Shown here in pieces: positions 43,101-52,719 of a stretch of DNA of 64,000 nucleotides. Made by a program: the position numbers and the translations under genes. The stretch's first letter is position 1. The number at the start of each line of letters is the position of its first letter. Under the pieces are notes generated by a model. It saw nothing but the letters and a program-made list of their open reading frames with translations, had not been told where the DNA came from and did not search any database. The DNA comes from Uranotaenia lowii (Eukaryota > Arthropoda > Insecta > Diptera > Culicidae): the NCBI RefSeq assembly GCF_029784155.1, contig NC_073693.1, positions 150,228,843 to 150,292,842 of the forward strand, read 5' to 3'.

Positions 43101-43739
43101 TGTGTGACGATGCTATCAAATAAGTGAGATTATTAGCCCATACAGCCCATTTCATATCAAAGAAATGAGACAATCACACATTCAATTGCAAATAACTCAT
43201 CACAATCAACTCGTATCGCGTCACAATCTTCTACAAACTTGTTTGTCATTATTTGAATTACAATTCCTGAAATTCTGAGCTTTCTAGCATACTGGAAACA
43301 TGTTTTAGAATACAAAGAGTGAAGGTATGTCGATTTTCCATACATTTTGCTGAAAATCTTCATACAAATTTCAAGTCCTTTGCGCCAGCTCGTGCTTCGG
43401 CCAAATGACCTGAAACTTTCAGAAAGTCATTTTTTCACCTAAAAGCACCAACCTAGGGGGTGCCGCGTGGAATACAAGGATTTTTTTTGTTATGGGCCAG
43501 TCTAGTATGCAGTTCCGATTTGGTCTAGCTGCTGCGCGACGAGGAAGAAAGCCATCCAGAGGATTCAGAACAAGGTTCTGAAAATGATTTTGCGGCTTCC
43601 ACCTTGGCACAGCACCGAAGATCTTCATCGGATTGCAGGCATTGAATCTATCGAAGAGATGGCCAACAAAATCATCTCCAACTTCAGAGGCAAATCGATG
43701 CAGTCTTCCATCGCAGAGATTCGCTCTCTCTACAATTAG
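40152..43739 (+). pseudogene. Jockey-like ORF2 (endonuclease / reverse transcriptase), dead
   Basis: The start ATG at 40152 overlaps ORF1. Residues 1-240 form an APE-type endonuclease (IMNWNARSL, ITETFL, TIDLVLTD, DSDHLPVTF), but the region that should hold the central Asp/Asn catalytic motif is shortened and altered (KYFINAKQRSWNN). One in-frame TGA at 40872-40874 and another at 41220-41222 interrupt an otherwise continuous frame. The RT follows with SYRPISLLPSLSKLFERVIL, FGFRHGHSTTHQL, LLDIEKAFDSVWH, AGVPQGSILWPILYN and RLFADDTLLSAKG. The frame is cut at 42570 by a palindromic hAT-like element and resumes at 43513 to the stop at 43737-43739 (ending EIRSLYN). Loss of function came through two stops, the endonuclease change and the insertion. 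Confidence 0.92.
42571..43504. mobile_element. hAT-like palindromic element in Jockey ORF2
   Basis: 934 bp bounded by perfect 12-bp inverted termini TAGACTGGCCCA / TGGGCCAGTCTA and an 8-bp direct duplication GTATGCAG (42563-42570 and 43505-43512). Arms of about 350-390 bp are near-identical; the same 62-residue frame (MKIFSKMYGKSTYLHSLYSK...) appears on both, mirrored. An 8-bp duplication with a TAG-type terminus fits hAT, but no transposase is present. Removal of the element plus one duplication leaves the RT frame continuous. Confidence 0.88.
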
Positions 43740-44376
43740 TTTAATTTTAGGATAGCTTTAGTTTTTAGTTTAAAATATTTTTTTTTCACTACAGGATGTT
43801 CTCCTTTATAAAAATGCTTGATTGTGCTCAGCAAATTTAAGTCGAATAAATAAATTTTAGTGATTATTAAATTATAGGGCTCTGAAAGTTCATTATTGAA
43901 CTGAACACCTAATTTAATGTATTAATGTAATATAAATGTAATGATGAATTGGTACTAATAAAGATATATTTAAAAAAAAATCCCTTGAACAGTTTGAGTT
44001 AAACAAGTTTCAAATAACCTGACAAATCCCTGTTTCTGCAATATCATTTGAAATTTCTCTCTGAAAATGTTTGCTTACGCTTTCCAATAACTAGGAATCA
44101 ATTTCTAAATAATCAATTTGTAATTAATTTTTGAGCTCAGTCACAGATATGTCTAACCAATTTAAAGCGTATTGCTTTTATCTCGTTCTAGAATCTGCAT
44201 CGAGGCAATTTGAAGGCCCATTTAGTAAAGGGTTCGAATCACCATTCACAAACGTCACGCCATGCCCCCAGTCGGTTGGATGAGTGGCCATCGAAATTCT
44301 CTAATCATACTTGAACGATCGACCACGACGGTGCGGTTTCCGGGGGACACCAAACCCGCGGTAAGCCCTTAGCGCC

Positions 44377-44966
44377 ATGTCATCATGGGCCGAGAAGCGA
44401 ACCACAGCGCTGAACGCGGAAATCGTCCCCGATCCCGGAGAACCGGCGGACAATGCATCATCATCATCGACAGCGGCCACCAGCAGCGGGGGCAGTAAAT
44501 TCCCGTTGCGCAAAATCGGTGACCTGTTGCGAAACAAGCTGCGAAGTTCCGGTAGCTATTCGGTTAAAAGTCTCAACGAGAGTATCGTTCAGGAGTGCAA
44601 GATAGTGGAAAAACCGGCGCTGCCGAATGATGTGGAAAATGTACCGCCCACACCGACGGCCTCAGCCCCAGTTCCAACCACCCACACTCACACCCACTCC
44701 CACTCCCACTCCCAAACCAAGACCCAGACGAAGGCCAACCACCCGACGACCCATTCGGCGGCAGTGGGCCAAACGGCGGAAGTGACCAATCCAATTGCCG
44801 TTGTTGTGGCCGTTAATGAAAAACCGTTTCGGGCGCCGCCATCGACGGCTACCGGTGATGATGGATCTGGCATTGTTATTGCCGGCACCGGGTCAACCGC
44901 TAGCGGCAGCGGAATTCGATCGAGAAAAATGGGAACATTCAACAGAACGATGCAGCGACCGAAAAG
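44377..44966 (+). CDS. First coding exon of a host gene, function unknown
   Basis: A GC-rich frame of 196 codons plus 2 nt. The start is the first ATG after an in-frame TAA at 44362-44364. It ends AAAAG followed by GTAAGT, a consensus splice donor (phase 2). The product begins MSSWAEKRTTALNAEIVPDPGEP, then a Ser/Ala-rich low-complexity stretch, a conserved-looking basic segment (KFPLRKIGDLLRNKLRSSGS, then YSVKSLNESIVQECKIVEKP, about residues 46-85), a Pro/Thr linker, a His/Ser/Thr repeat (THTHTHSHSHSHSQTKTQTK, about 108-127), and a basic end (SGIRSRKMGTFNRTMQRPK). No signal peptide or membrane segment is visible; it is probably cytosolic or nuclear and largely disordered. I do not recognise the gene. 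No downstream exon was found in the window with confidence. Confidence 0.75.
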
Positions 44967-44972
44967 GTAAGT
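44967..44972 (+). promoter_or_regulatory. 5' splice site (GTAAGT)
   Basis: A perfect consensus donor directly after the open frame. Coding-like composition stops here and AT-rich sequence with repeats follows, supporting an intron start. The frame itself would end only 2 nt beyond. Confidence 0.8.
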
Positions 44973-45347
44973 GAGAAAGAATAGATGGAGGAGATATATG
45001 TATAGTGTTCGTTATGCAATTTGCTTGAACGCCGATACTGACAGCATCTTTCCATGAATGAAGCACAATTAAGAAACACGTGAAATCTCAAAAAATGATT
45101 ATAAAGGAAATGTAAACGTAAAAAACTTTTTTTGAAATGGATTGTTTTTTTTTTGTGGTTTGTCAGCATAGCACTTCTATCTCTTCAAATTATCCAACTT
45201 TTAGAAAAAAAACTAACACTAGAAAATATTTATTCGTAAAAGCGTTGAAATGTGTTTCTGAATCTTTTTAATCTTTAATTGCAAAGGAAAGCAAAAATAA
45301 ATGATAATTTCAAAAGCTTTCGATCTTTTGAAAGTTAGTAATTGGAC

Positions 45348-45975
45348 ACTAGAGTGCCTAAATCAGCCGACTTATGAAAATCTTATAAGTTGCAAGCTAA
45401 AATAGGTCCTAGGCCTAACACAAAGTCCAGTGCCAAATTTGGGGATTGGACCACGGAAATAGATGGTACAATGAGAAATTGGGTTTGAAAGGAACATGAA
45501 AAACAAGTTTTGCACCAATTTCTGAAGTCCTTATCGGCTGATTTGTTTTAATTATAGTCATTTGCAAAACTTTCGTTATGACAAATAGTTTATCTCAAGG
45601 TCCCATTTCGACAATGGTTTAGTTAAAAAAGTTTTAGTTTCAAAAATTAGCTTTTGATGGGTCAATTACAAAAAAATGAATGATCGTAAATCGACGGTTA
45701 TATACCCGTTTTGAACGTTATAGCTGTTTTATGGTAACTCTAATCGAAATGCGTTCTTCAGATGAAATATTGTCATAATGAAAGCTTTAAAATACTCAAA
45801 TTAAAAGAAAAATTGATTGATAGAGACATAAATTATTGACTGTTTTGAAAAACTATTTTTTTGTTCATGCCGAACCAAATTCACATAATTCCATACACAC
45901 TTTAGGTGCGTTGCGCAATCCCCTAGAATTCCTTAGAATAATCTGGCCCAAATTTTGCATGAGACCTTGTGCTAG
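45348..45975. mobile_element. FB1 fold-back element, copy C
   Basis: Starts CACTAGAGTGCCTAAATCAG and ends near CATGAGACCTTGTGCTAG. It keeps CCTAGGCCTAACACAAAG on the left arm and CTGGCCCAAATTTTGCATG on the right. It is more diverged than copies A and B and its right terminus is shortened. It lies in the presumed first intron of the 44377 gene. Confidence 0.7.
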
Positions 45976-46635
45976 TTTATATTTTAATACATTTAATTTT
46001 TAAATTCAGTTCGAAAGTTTTTTTTTTTAATTTTAGGTGAACACGGGGTTCGATTTGGATTTTCTAGTGACATTCTTTGAGGTGGAAATTTCAATAAAGA
46101 ACAGTTTTTTATTAAAATAATTGATTATATTTTTATTAATTAATTTTCAATATCTTATGAATTTTTTCAATATTAAAAGATAATTTATTATGTTTACCAT
46201 GTTCAAAGATTTCTTGAATCTCATTACATTTATTTCATGGAACTTATTTTGTTTGAACATTATGCCAGAAATAAAAATAACTACTAGCGGTGTTTTTCAT
46301 TCTAACATAGATATATGAATGAATTGATCTTTTGCAAGATTTTTATTGCTGCTTTATGATTCACAAATATTCTTTTACAAAATCGATGAATATTTCATTT
46401 GTTTGATAGTTTGTTTATTCTCGAATCAAGTGTTTTTAAGTGCGATTTTATATGTTTTATTAGAAATGATTAAAAACAAGCGAGTTGAAGAAATTTTTTT
46501 TAAGATTCTTCAAAAACTTGATAATAGAAATCGTTCATTGAAGCGCATTGTTAGCGTGTATTGAAGAAATACATACTATAAAAGTGTTGAAGTAAAAAGG
46601 CTTAAACGTTTTCGAAAAAAATAAATAAATTTTCG

Positions 46636-46784
46636 TGACGTCACAACGCATTCTTAACCGATTTTCAATCTAAAAATTGCATTAAATTCCACTAAAAAAG
46701 TTTGAACAGACTTCCAATTTTCGACAATATGTCAAATGTCAGTAAATCATAAATTGAAAAATGAATTGTCGTGACGTCACAACG
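46636..46784. promoter_or_regulatory. Pair of palindromic CRE-like sites
   Basis: TCGTGACGTCACAACGC occurs twice (about 46636 and 46770), each containing the 10-bp palindrome GTGACGTCAC, which includes the CRE/ATF core TGACGTCA. The spacing is about 134 bp, and flanks are also similar (AAATTTTCG / GAATTGTCG). It may be a regulatory pair or simply a duplicated repeat end. Confidence 0.35.
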
Positions 46785-46869
46785 CTTGAAAATAAATAGA
46801 TACCTTTATACAAAATTCTAGAGCGTAAACTTGCAGTGACTGTTATTTATCTTATATCATGCTTAAAAG

Positions 46870-47500
46870 ATGGCTTTTGCAATAATTTTTTTTGACATAG
46901 CTAGATTTTTGACAAAGTTATTGTACGGACGCAGAATTCCGTTATTGTTGTCCCAGGAATTGGGTCCCAAACGGCGTCGAAGGATTCGAAACAGCAGGAA
47001 CAACTTTGGTCATCAACTTGACCAGCGATGGCGGAGCAGAACAAAGGCCGAGAAGCGAAGCGAAATTTTCGGTTGGAGACACGTCCGTTCGCGCGAATAG
47101 GTTTTGAAAAGTGATTTTATTGAAGCATAAATAAATATACATGTCACTTATACAACTAAACTTTCAGTTCACTTATCACTTTCATGTCATGTTTGTCTCA
47201 CTCTTAGTTCTATGTTGTGAGTGTACAGTGTTGGTAGTTAATTTTATGTGTTGTGTGTTGTGTGAAATTGTGTTCGGTGAAATTCATGTTTTATGTGTAC
47301 TATTTACAAGATATTTCTTCCCTTATAACTATTTCACTTAACATTCGTATTTTATAGCATTTTTTCGTATTTTGTTTGTAATTCATTGATGTCTTCGTAT
47401 TTTATTGTAATTAATTGTTGTGGACCGCTGTTCGTTGTGACTGCGCCGGAACAGTTATGTTATAAATAAAGAAAAATTGCGAAAATCAAGTTAATTTCTT
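46870..47500 (+). other. Unassigned block ending in AATAAA, possible LTR-element end
   Basis: A GC-richer section (46925-47100) carries short overlapping frames with a basic stretch (KRRRRIRNSRNN). A TGT-rich AT segment follows, and then CGCCGGAACAG and TATAAATAAAG (about 47450-47475), resembling a transcript 3' end. It could be the 3' end of an LTR retrotransposon or of a host transcript. No paired LTR or polymerase was found. Confidence 0.3.
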
Positions 47501-48909
47501 ACTAAAATTTTAAATTCGGTCGGTTCGAATTTCAAATGCGGCCAAAAATAATAACAATACCGAAAATGCACAATAAATAAAGAAATTGATTTCTAAACCA
47601 TATTCGTACTTATGGTTATCACACAAACTCAAAAAATAATAATCTAATACTGATAAAATAGATCGAAGTTTTCAAAACAACTCAGAATGAATGTTTCAAA
47701 TCAATGCTATTTCCGGTAAGTCATTGATAATTTTTTTAAAATAATGTTCCTTATTGTAGACTAGAAATTTGCTTGAAGATAAATTCTAAGCAGTCTAGTT
47801 TTTAAATTTGAAATCAAAGCTTCGGCCATAAATTAATTATAATGGATAAATATGAAATTGAATATATAAAATATAACATCATATTAAAAAAAATCTGAAT
47901 TCTCTAATAAATATCAGATCAGGTTAAGAATTCATCATGATTAAAAATAACTAGAAAAATAATGATGGTTGTTATTATTAAAATTTTTTTTAATATTTCT
48001 TCATTTTCAATTGAAGGATTGATTAAAAAATGTGATACATTAAATTAAAATAAAACTCGATTTGAATGTGAATTCTCTATTATGAAGAAAATCCGTTTCG
48101 GACTTTGAAGAATTTATTGATAGTTGACTATTGAATTTTACTTGATAATAAGAAGAAAATATTTAATTATATATCAAGAGTGTCAGTGATCAAAGTCACA
48201 GATAAAACCTTTTTCTATACTAAAATTCAAGAAGTTATTAAAATAAAAGGCTTAAAAAAGTTTGAAAGTTTAAAATAATAACTTTACATATTAATAACAC
48301 ATCATGTTCAATTACACTTGCAAATTACAGATTGGGAAGTGATCAATAAGAAACTTATAAAATCAAAATAAAAAATCAAAAAAATTCAAGTTTTGTTATC
48401 AAAAATAAAAGCACAAAGATTATTGTTAATATTTGGCAATAAAATTTAGCTTTAAAGTTGTTGCTTCCAATCATTTTTTCAAATTTTTGATTAAAAACCA
48501 TGATCGATCAAAATACATGAATTTATAATGAAAATTGATAAAACATTCATGAATTTTAAATCTAAAGTTTAAATGTTTAAAAATTTAAATCTCTGAATAT
48601 TTGGCGCTTTCAATTGAAACATTATGTAATGGAAAGGACAGAAGGTGGAAACTATGTTTTTCCAATAAAAACCTCGTTAATTCGAAATCCGGGTAAAAAA
48701 CTCCGAAATTCGAAAATCCAAGTAAAAAATCCATTTTATTTAAAAAATTCGCGCAAAAAAGCACGTTACTAAAAAAATGCGTAAGAACCATGATTATTTA
48801 AAAATTTGCGTACAATGATAGTTTATTTTTCAGATAAAAAACAAAATCAATTAGATTAATAAAATAGTAAAATATAGTGAGGCTTATTTGACAGTGTGGA
48901 ATTCAGATC

Positions 48910-50120
48910 GTCTCATGTCTCAGGTCTCATGTTCCATGTTTCAGGTCTCATGTCTCATGTTTCAGGTCTCATGTCTCATGTCTCATGTCTCATGTCTCAT
49001 GTCTCATGTCTCATGTCTCAGGTCTCATGTCTTAGGTCTCATGTCTCATGTCTCAGGTCTCATATCTCAGGTCAGATGTCTCAGGTCTCATATCTCATGT
49101 CTCAGGTCTCATGTCTTAGGTCTCATGTTTCATGTCTCATGTCTCATGTCTTATGTCTCAGGTCTCATGTCTCATGTCGTAGATCTCATGTCTCAGGTCT
49201 CATGTCTTAGGTCTCATGTCTCATGTCTCATGTCTCAGATCTCATGTCTCAGGTCTCATGTCTCATGTCTCATGTTTCAGGTCTCATGTTTCAGGTCTCA
49301 GGTCTCAGGTCTCATGTCTTAGGTCTCATGTCTCATGTCTCAGGTCTCATGTCTCAGGTCTCATGTCTCAGGTCTCATGTCTCCGGTCTCATGTCTCATG
49401 TCTCATGTCTCAGGTCTCATGTCTCATATCTTATGCCTCAGGTCTTAAGTCTCAGGTCTCAAGTCTCAGGTCTCATGTCTCATGTCTCGTGTCTCAGATC
49501 TCGAGTCTCATATTTCAGGTCTCAAATCTCAGGTCTCAGGTCTCATGTCTCAGGTCTCAGGTCTCAGGTCTCAGGTCTCAGGTCTCAGGTCTCAGGTCTC
49601 AGGTCTCAGGTCTCAGGTCTCAGGTCTCAGGTCTCAGGTCTCAGGTCTCAGGTCTCAGGCAGTGATGGTTTGAATCATTTGACTTATTTTTGAATCATTT
49701 GGTTATAACTTCTTTTGAAAACATTTTTCCATGAAATGATGTTCTAAACTTTAGTAGATGCAGATCTAAGCTACAACTTTCTTGTATGTCATAAATATGT
49801 ATCTTCAATGTGGTATGAATTGTAGGATTTAATCCAACCCGCTAATCCAAATGATTGTGATTACGATCATTGCTCAAAAATTTAAACTTTTCGATTTCTC
49901 ATTCATAAGGCATAAGAGATACAGGTTTGTGTTGGTCACAAAAGTTGCAGCTAAGATCTAGTTCTACTAAAGTTTAGAACATCATTTCTGGGAAAAATGT
50001 TTTCAAAAGAAGTTATAAGCTAATGATTCAAAATTAAGTCAAATGATTCAAACCATCACTGGTCTCAGGTCTCAGGTCTCAAGTCTCAGGTCTCATGTAT
50101 CACGTTCTTAGTCTCAGAGC
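48910..50120. repeat. 7-bp tandem array (TCTCAGG / TCTCATG)n
   Basis: About 750 bp (48910-49659) of interspersed TCTCATG and TCTCAGG units, turning homogeneous TCTCAGG in the last 120 bp. A further 60 bp (50062-50120) lies on the far side of an inserted 402-bp element. The frames rich in SHVSGL are array artefacts. Confidence 0.95.
49660..50061. mobile_element. hAT-like MITE inside the 7-bp array
   Basis: 402 bp with inverted ends CAGTGATGGTTTGAATCATT, arms of about 150 bp, and GTCTCAGG at both flanks (49652-49659 and 50062-50069), an 8-bp duplication in keeping with hAT. The target is the tandem unit itself, so the duplication length is less certain than usual. No transposase is present. 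Confidence 0.8.
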
Positions 50121-51271
50121 TAAGATTTTCCCAATTACAAAAAGATTCTAAGTGTTTTCCTTTGAAAAAGGCTTAGAATGTTTTCTCTCAAAAACCGCAT
50201 TAATTCGAAAATCCGCGTAAAAAAGGCCGCGTAAAAAATACCGTGTAAAAAAACCGCGTAAAAAAAACCTCAGTGTATTTCAAAATTAAAATAAAACATG
50301 TAGATGAAAAACTCAAGGGAACTGCATTTTGGTGCCTAAGATTGAATGATTGATTTGGTATATTTAAGCGTCCTGAACTCGATTTTTTGTCAAATTTTGT
50401 CTATCATCTTGCGTTTTGAGTTTATAAGCTTTAAAGTGTATCAATTTTAAGTGACATCAATCATTGGTTACTGATGAAATAACAAATCTACGTCGAAGAA
50501 AAAAATCTGATTCCAAATTCGTTTGTTATACCTATTTAGTTCAACTAAGGAATTATATTTTAAAGAAGATGCATGATCTAATAAAGTTAAATTCTACAGT
50601 TATTATCCTATTTAAAAAGGATAGCATTACAAATATTAAAAAATAAATTCATTTAATAGTATTTGTTTGAACTTGCAAAACGATTCTATTTTTGCTTTAA
50701 AAATATCTAAAATTCAATTTGGTTTAAAATGTAATTAGAAATGGGGAAAAGTTAATGAATAGAAAGCACCTATAACTTTTTTCGCAGAGCTCAAAATTAC
50801 ATGAAGTATTCGAGAAAATTAAATTGATTTAAAATCTTTATAAAAATGTTTTTTTGTTTTAAAGCTTTGGCGAAAAGAATTCAGATATTTCTTAAATGAT
50901 TTTAAGATATTTTCAAAATTTATTTAAAAAACAAAAGCTGATAGAAAAATTTCATACTTAGATCCAGGGCACAAAATTAGTCAAAATCAGCTTTTAAATT
51001 ATTTGCACCTTGAAGGATGTACATTTAGTGGCCTTGTGTAATTTATCAAAACGTTTTTGAATGTGATGTTGAGCATTTAGAAGAACAAGAAACCAAAAAT
51101 AAAAATGAGACTTAAACTGATTTCTTGAAGAATATTTCATATCAGCACGATTTTTTGTAAATTAAAATTTTAAGTAATAAAATAAAGGATACTGGGTTTT
51201 AGATTTTTTTTTTGCTAGTTCTGATGACTATCATGAGGCATGATACACCCTCATTTAAACCCCTAAACAAA

Positions 51272-51293
51272 CCCTCCCCCCCCGTTCGCACGG
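51272..51293. repeat. Terminal motif CCCCCCCGTTCGCACGGCC
   Basis: A C-run followed by CGTTCGCACGGCC directly downstream of repeat X copy 1. Variants recur at 52026-52047 (inverted: GGCCGTAGGAACGGGAGG), 60345-60372 (CCCCGTTCCTACGGCC) and about 56028 (CCCGTGCGAAGGACC). Probably the terminus of one or more transposon families. Confidence 0.5.
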
Positions 51294-51299
51294 CCTAGC

Positions 51300-52020
51300 C
51301 AACAGATCACAACTTTTTATTGTCGGAAAGTTTTAAAAGAATCGGTCAACTTGGTTATTTTTACAGCGTTCTTTCTGTGATGAAATTTGATGTGGAGCAT
51401 CATTTTATACCATTTAAATATTTTTTCAATTAATTTTTTTATCGTTTTTTAACTTTTGGTTTGAATTGGTATTTTGATTTTGTGATTTTATTCTGATTCA
51501 TTTAATTGTTTTGTACTCTACGTCATTTTAATTGTTATTGATATTTTATAACCACAATACGTGAACAACGTGAATGAACATAGACACATATGTACGTATA
51601 TATGGCGTTATTTCTCTTCTTAATTATAGGTATTGGTCCAGAATATAAGAAATTTATTGTTTGACAAAACCGTTTGGTTTCGGCACATGTGCCAAATCGT
51701 GCCTAGCCAAAATTCTATTATTTCAGGTCAGCCAACCTCCCTTTCTTTTTTGGAATTTAAAGCTCAAAATTTTACTATTGTACACTGTATGGTTATTTAT
51801 TATTATAATTTATTTGAGACCTTTTAACCACCCGGGTCATTCGGGTTTAGTGTTTTTTGAAAAAAAAAAAAAAAAAATGTTTATAGAAGAGATCTATAGT
51901 AGAGTTATTTTCGATTCATTACAAATCAATGCAATGCAATCGATTTTATTCAGTTCTTTTGAAATTGAAATTTTAGTAGAAAGCAGTCGGATTTTTTAGA
52001 GAAAAAAGCTTACCTTTCAT
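51300..52020. other. No gene recognised
   Basis: Two overlapping frames (64 and 112 codons at 51633-51999) are AT-driven and cross a run of A (51850-51870). I see no domain. The segment lies between inverted copies of the GGCCGT..GAACGGG motif and could be part of a transposon. Confidence 0.4.
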
Positions 52021-52025
52021 ACTTA

Positions 52026-52047
52026 GTACCATGGCCGTAGGAACGGG
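52026..52047. repeat. Terminal motif GGCCGTAGGAACGGGAGG
   Basis: An inverted counterpart of the motif at 60345-60372. Both are next to a GGTTAAACCC/GGGTTTAAC block and a CATG. It could mark the left end of an element whose right end is at 60.37 kb, or an independent copy. Confidence 0.45.
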
Positions 52048-52478
52048 AGGTTAAACCCTCTCATGAGAGTCCAAAAAATGTCAAGCAAAATTAGAATTTT
52101 TCGTAGCATTATTTAACCCCTAGATGTATTCAGCAATCTTGAAATGTGTAAATAAGTTTTTATAGACCAAAAAATTACTGCAATTGGTGTTTTTATGCGT
52201 AATGGTCTTTAAGGCATCGCAAATATTTTAAAAACTATAAATTTTCATACGTGTTCATAAATGTTTTTATTAGAAACTAAGTTTATTGCAAGTTACCCTA
52301 TTTTCTAAGGAGGGTGAAAATCGCATGTTTTTAGCAAACTAAAAATAACTAAAGAAACCAATTATTTATTCTACCTACGCCAATTTGATGTCCCATCATC
52401 TTTAAAACTTTTGATGCATAAGAGGTAGGATTGACTGTGAACATAAGTTTTTTAGAAGCTATTGAAGTTGAAAATTGT

Positions 52479-52501
52479 TGCATGTTGCCCCAGTTGACGG
52501 T
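52479..52501. repeat. Second copy of the W terminus
   Basis: TGCATGTTGCCCCAGTTGAC followed by GGTAA, the reverse complement of the left end of W at 3311. The upstream partner end was not found, so the element boundaries are unknown. Confidence 0.55.
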
Positions 52502-52612
52502 AACTGCAAATCAGTCCAATTTTATTGAATCCAAAAACTTTTTTTTGGTCCTAAGTTTCGGTGTTGGTTAACATCTTTATCTGGGACCAAAATAGTTGAT
52601 TCTAAATTGGAC

Positions 52613-52712
52613 AATATACGGCGTATTACAGGACACGACACTTGACTTTCTTACTAACATTATCATGTTAGTAAGAACGTCAAGTGTCGTGTTCTGTAAT
52701 ACGCCGTATATT
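52613..52712. repeat. 100-nt near-perfect hairpin with 4-nt loop
   Basis: Arms 52613-52660 and 52665-52712 are reverse complements with only about 2 mismatches in 48. Landmarks are TATACGGCGTATTACAG and ACACGACACTTGAC with their complements. The loop is TATC. It has no coding content. Either a minimal fold-back MITE or a locus whose transcript would form a long perfect stem. Confidence 0.85.
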
Positions 52713-52719
52713 ATATGAG

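Larger units (their letters stand above)
36208..43976 (+). mobile_element. Full-length Jockey-like retrotransposon with two nested insertions
   Basis: The 18-mer AAAATCCCTTGAACAGTT occurs at 36190-36207 and 43977-43994, just outside the element: a target-site duplication defining both ends. Inside are a 5' UTR of about 180 bp, ORF1 (zinc knuckles), ORF2 (endonuclease and RT), a 3' UTR with AATAAA at 43957-43962 and a short A-tail. Without the piggyBac-like (36972-39317) and hAT-like (42571-43504) insertions it is about 4.5 kb, the usual length for this clade. It lies only about 380 bp upstream of the host coding exon. Confidence 0.92.
48655..50275. mobile_element. Insertion Y with CGCGTAAAAA-type edges and tandem core
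   Basis: The left edge (48665-48810) carries TTAATTCGAAATCCGGGTAA and the right edge (50195-50273) carries TTAATTCGAAAATCCGCGTA, followed by repeated CCGCGTAAAAA and CCTCAGTG. The two edges are in direct orientation. Between them sits a 7-bp tandem array. The whole block is missing from the X copy at 56.9-57.2 kb, supporting an insertion. Confidence 0.5.
47690..51205. mobile_element. Repeat X, copy 1 (with a nested 1.6-kb insertion)
   Basis: Non-coding AT-rich DNA that aligns piecewise, in order and orientation, with the interior of the element at 55863-58294. Shared blocks include AAAAAAATCTGAATTCT (47883 / 56168), CATGATCGATC (48500 / 56786), GACAGAAGG.TGAAA (48637 / 56929), GATTTGGTA (50352 / 57251), ACAAAAGCTGATAGAAA (50929 / 57570) and GGCCTTGTGTAA (51030 / 57671). 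Its termini are not visible. The alignment is interrupted at about 48655-50275 by inserted sequence. Confidence 0.7.

Noticed and set aside
42724..43363. Two identical 62-residue frames facing each other
   Set aside because: They are the two arms of one palindromic element, not duplicated genes.
44301..44942. Minus-strand frames opposite the host exon
   Set aside because: Shadows of the GC-rich plus-strand coding exon; the splice donor and stop/start context support the plus strand.
48888..49693. Frames of about 150 codons with SHVSGL-type repeats
   Set aside because: Translation of the 7-bp tandem array (21-bp period in protein); no start context and overlapping frames of equal quality.
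52613..52712. Rho-independent-type terminator
   Set aside because: The genome is eukaryotic and the stem is 48 bp without a U-tract; a fold-back repeat is a better reading.
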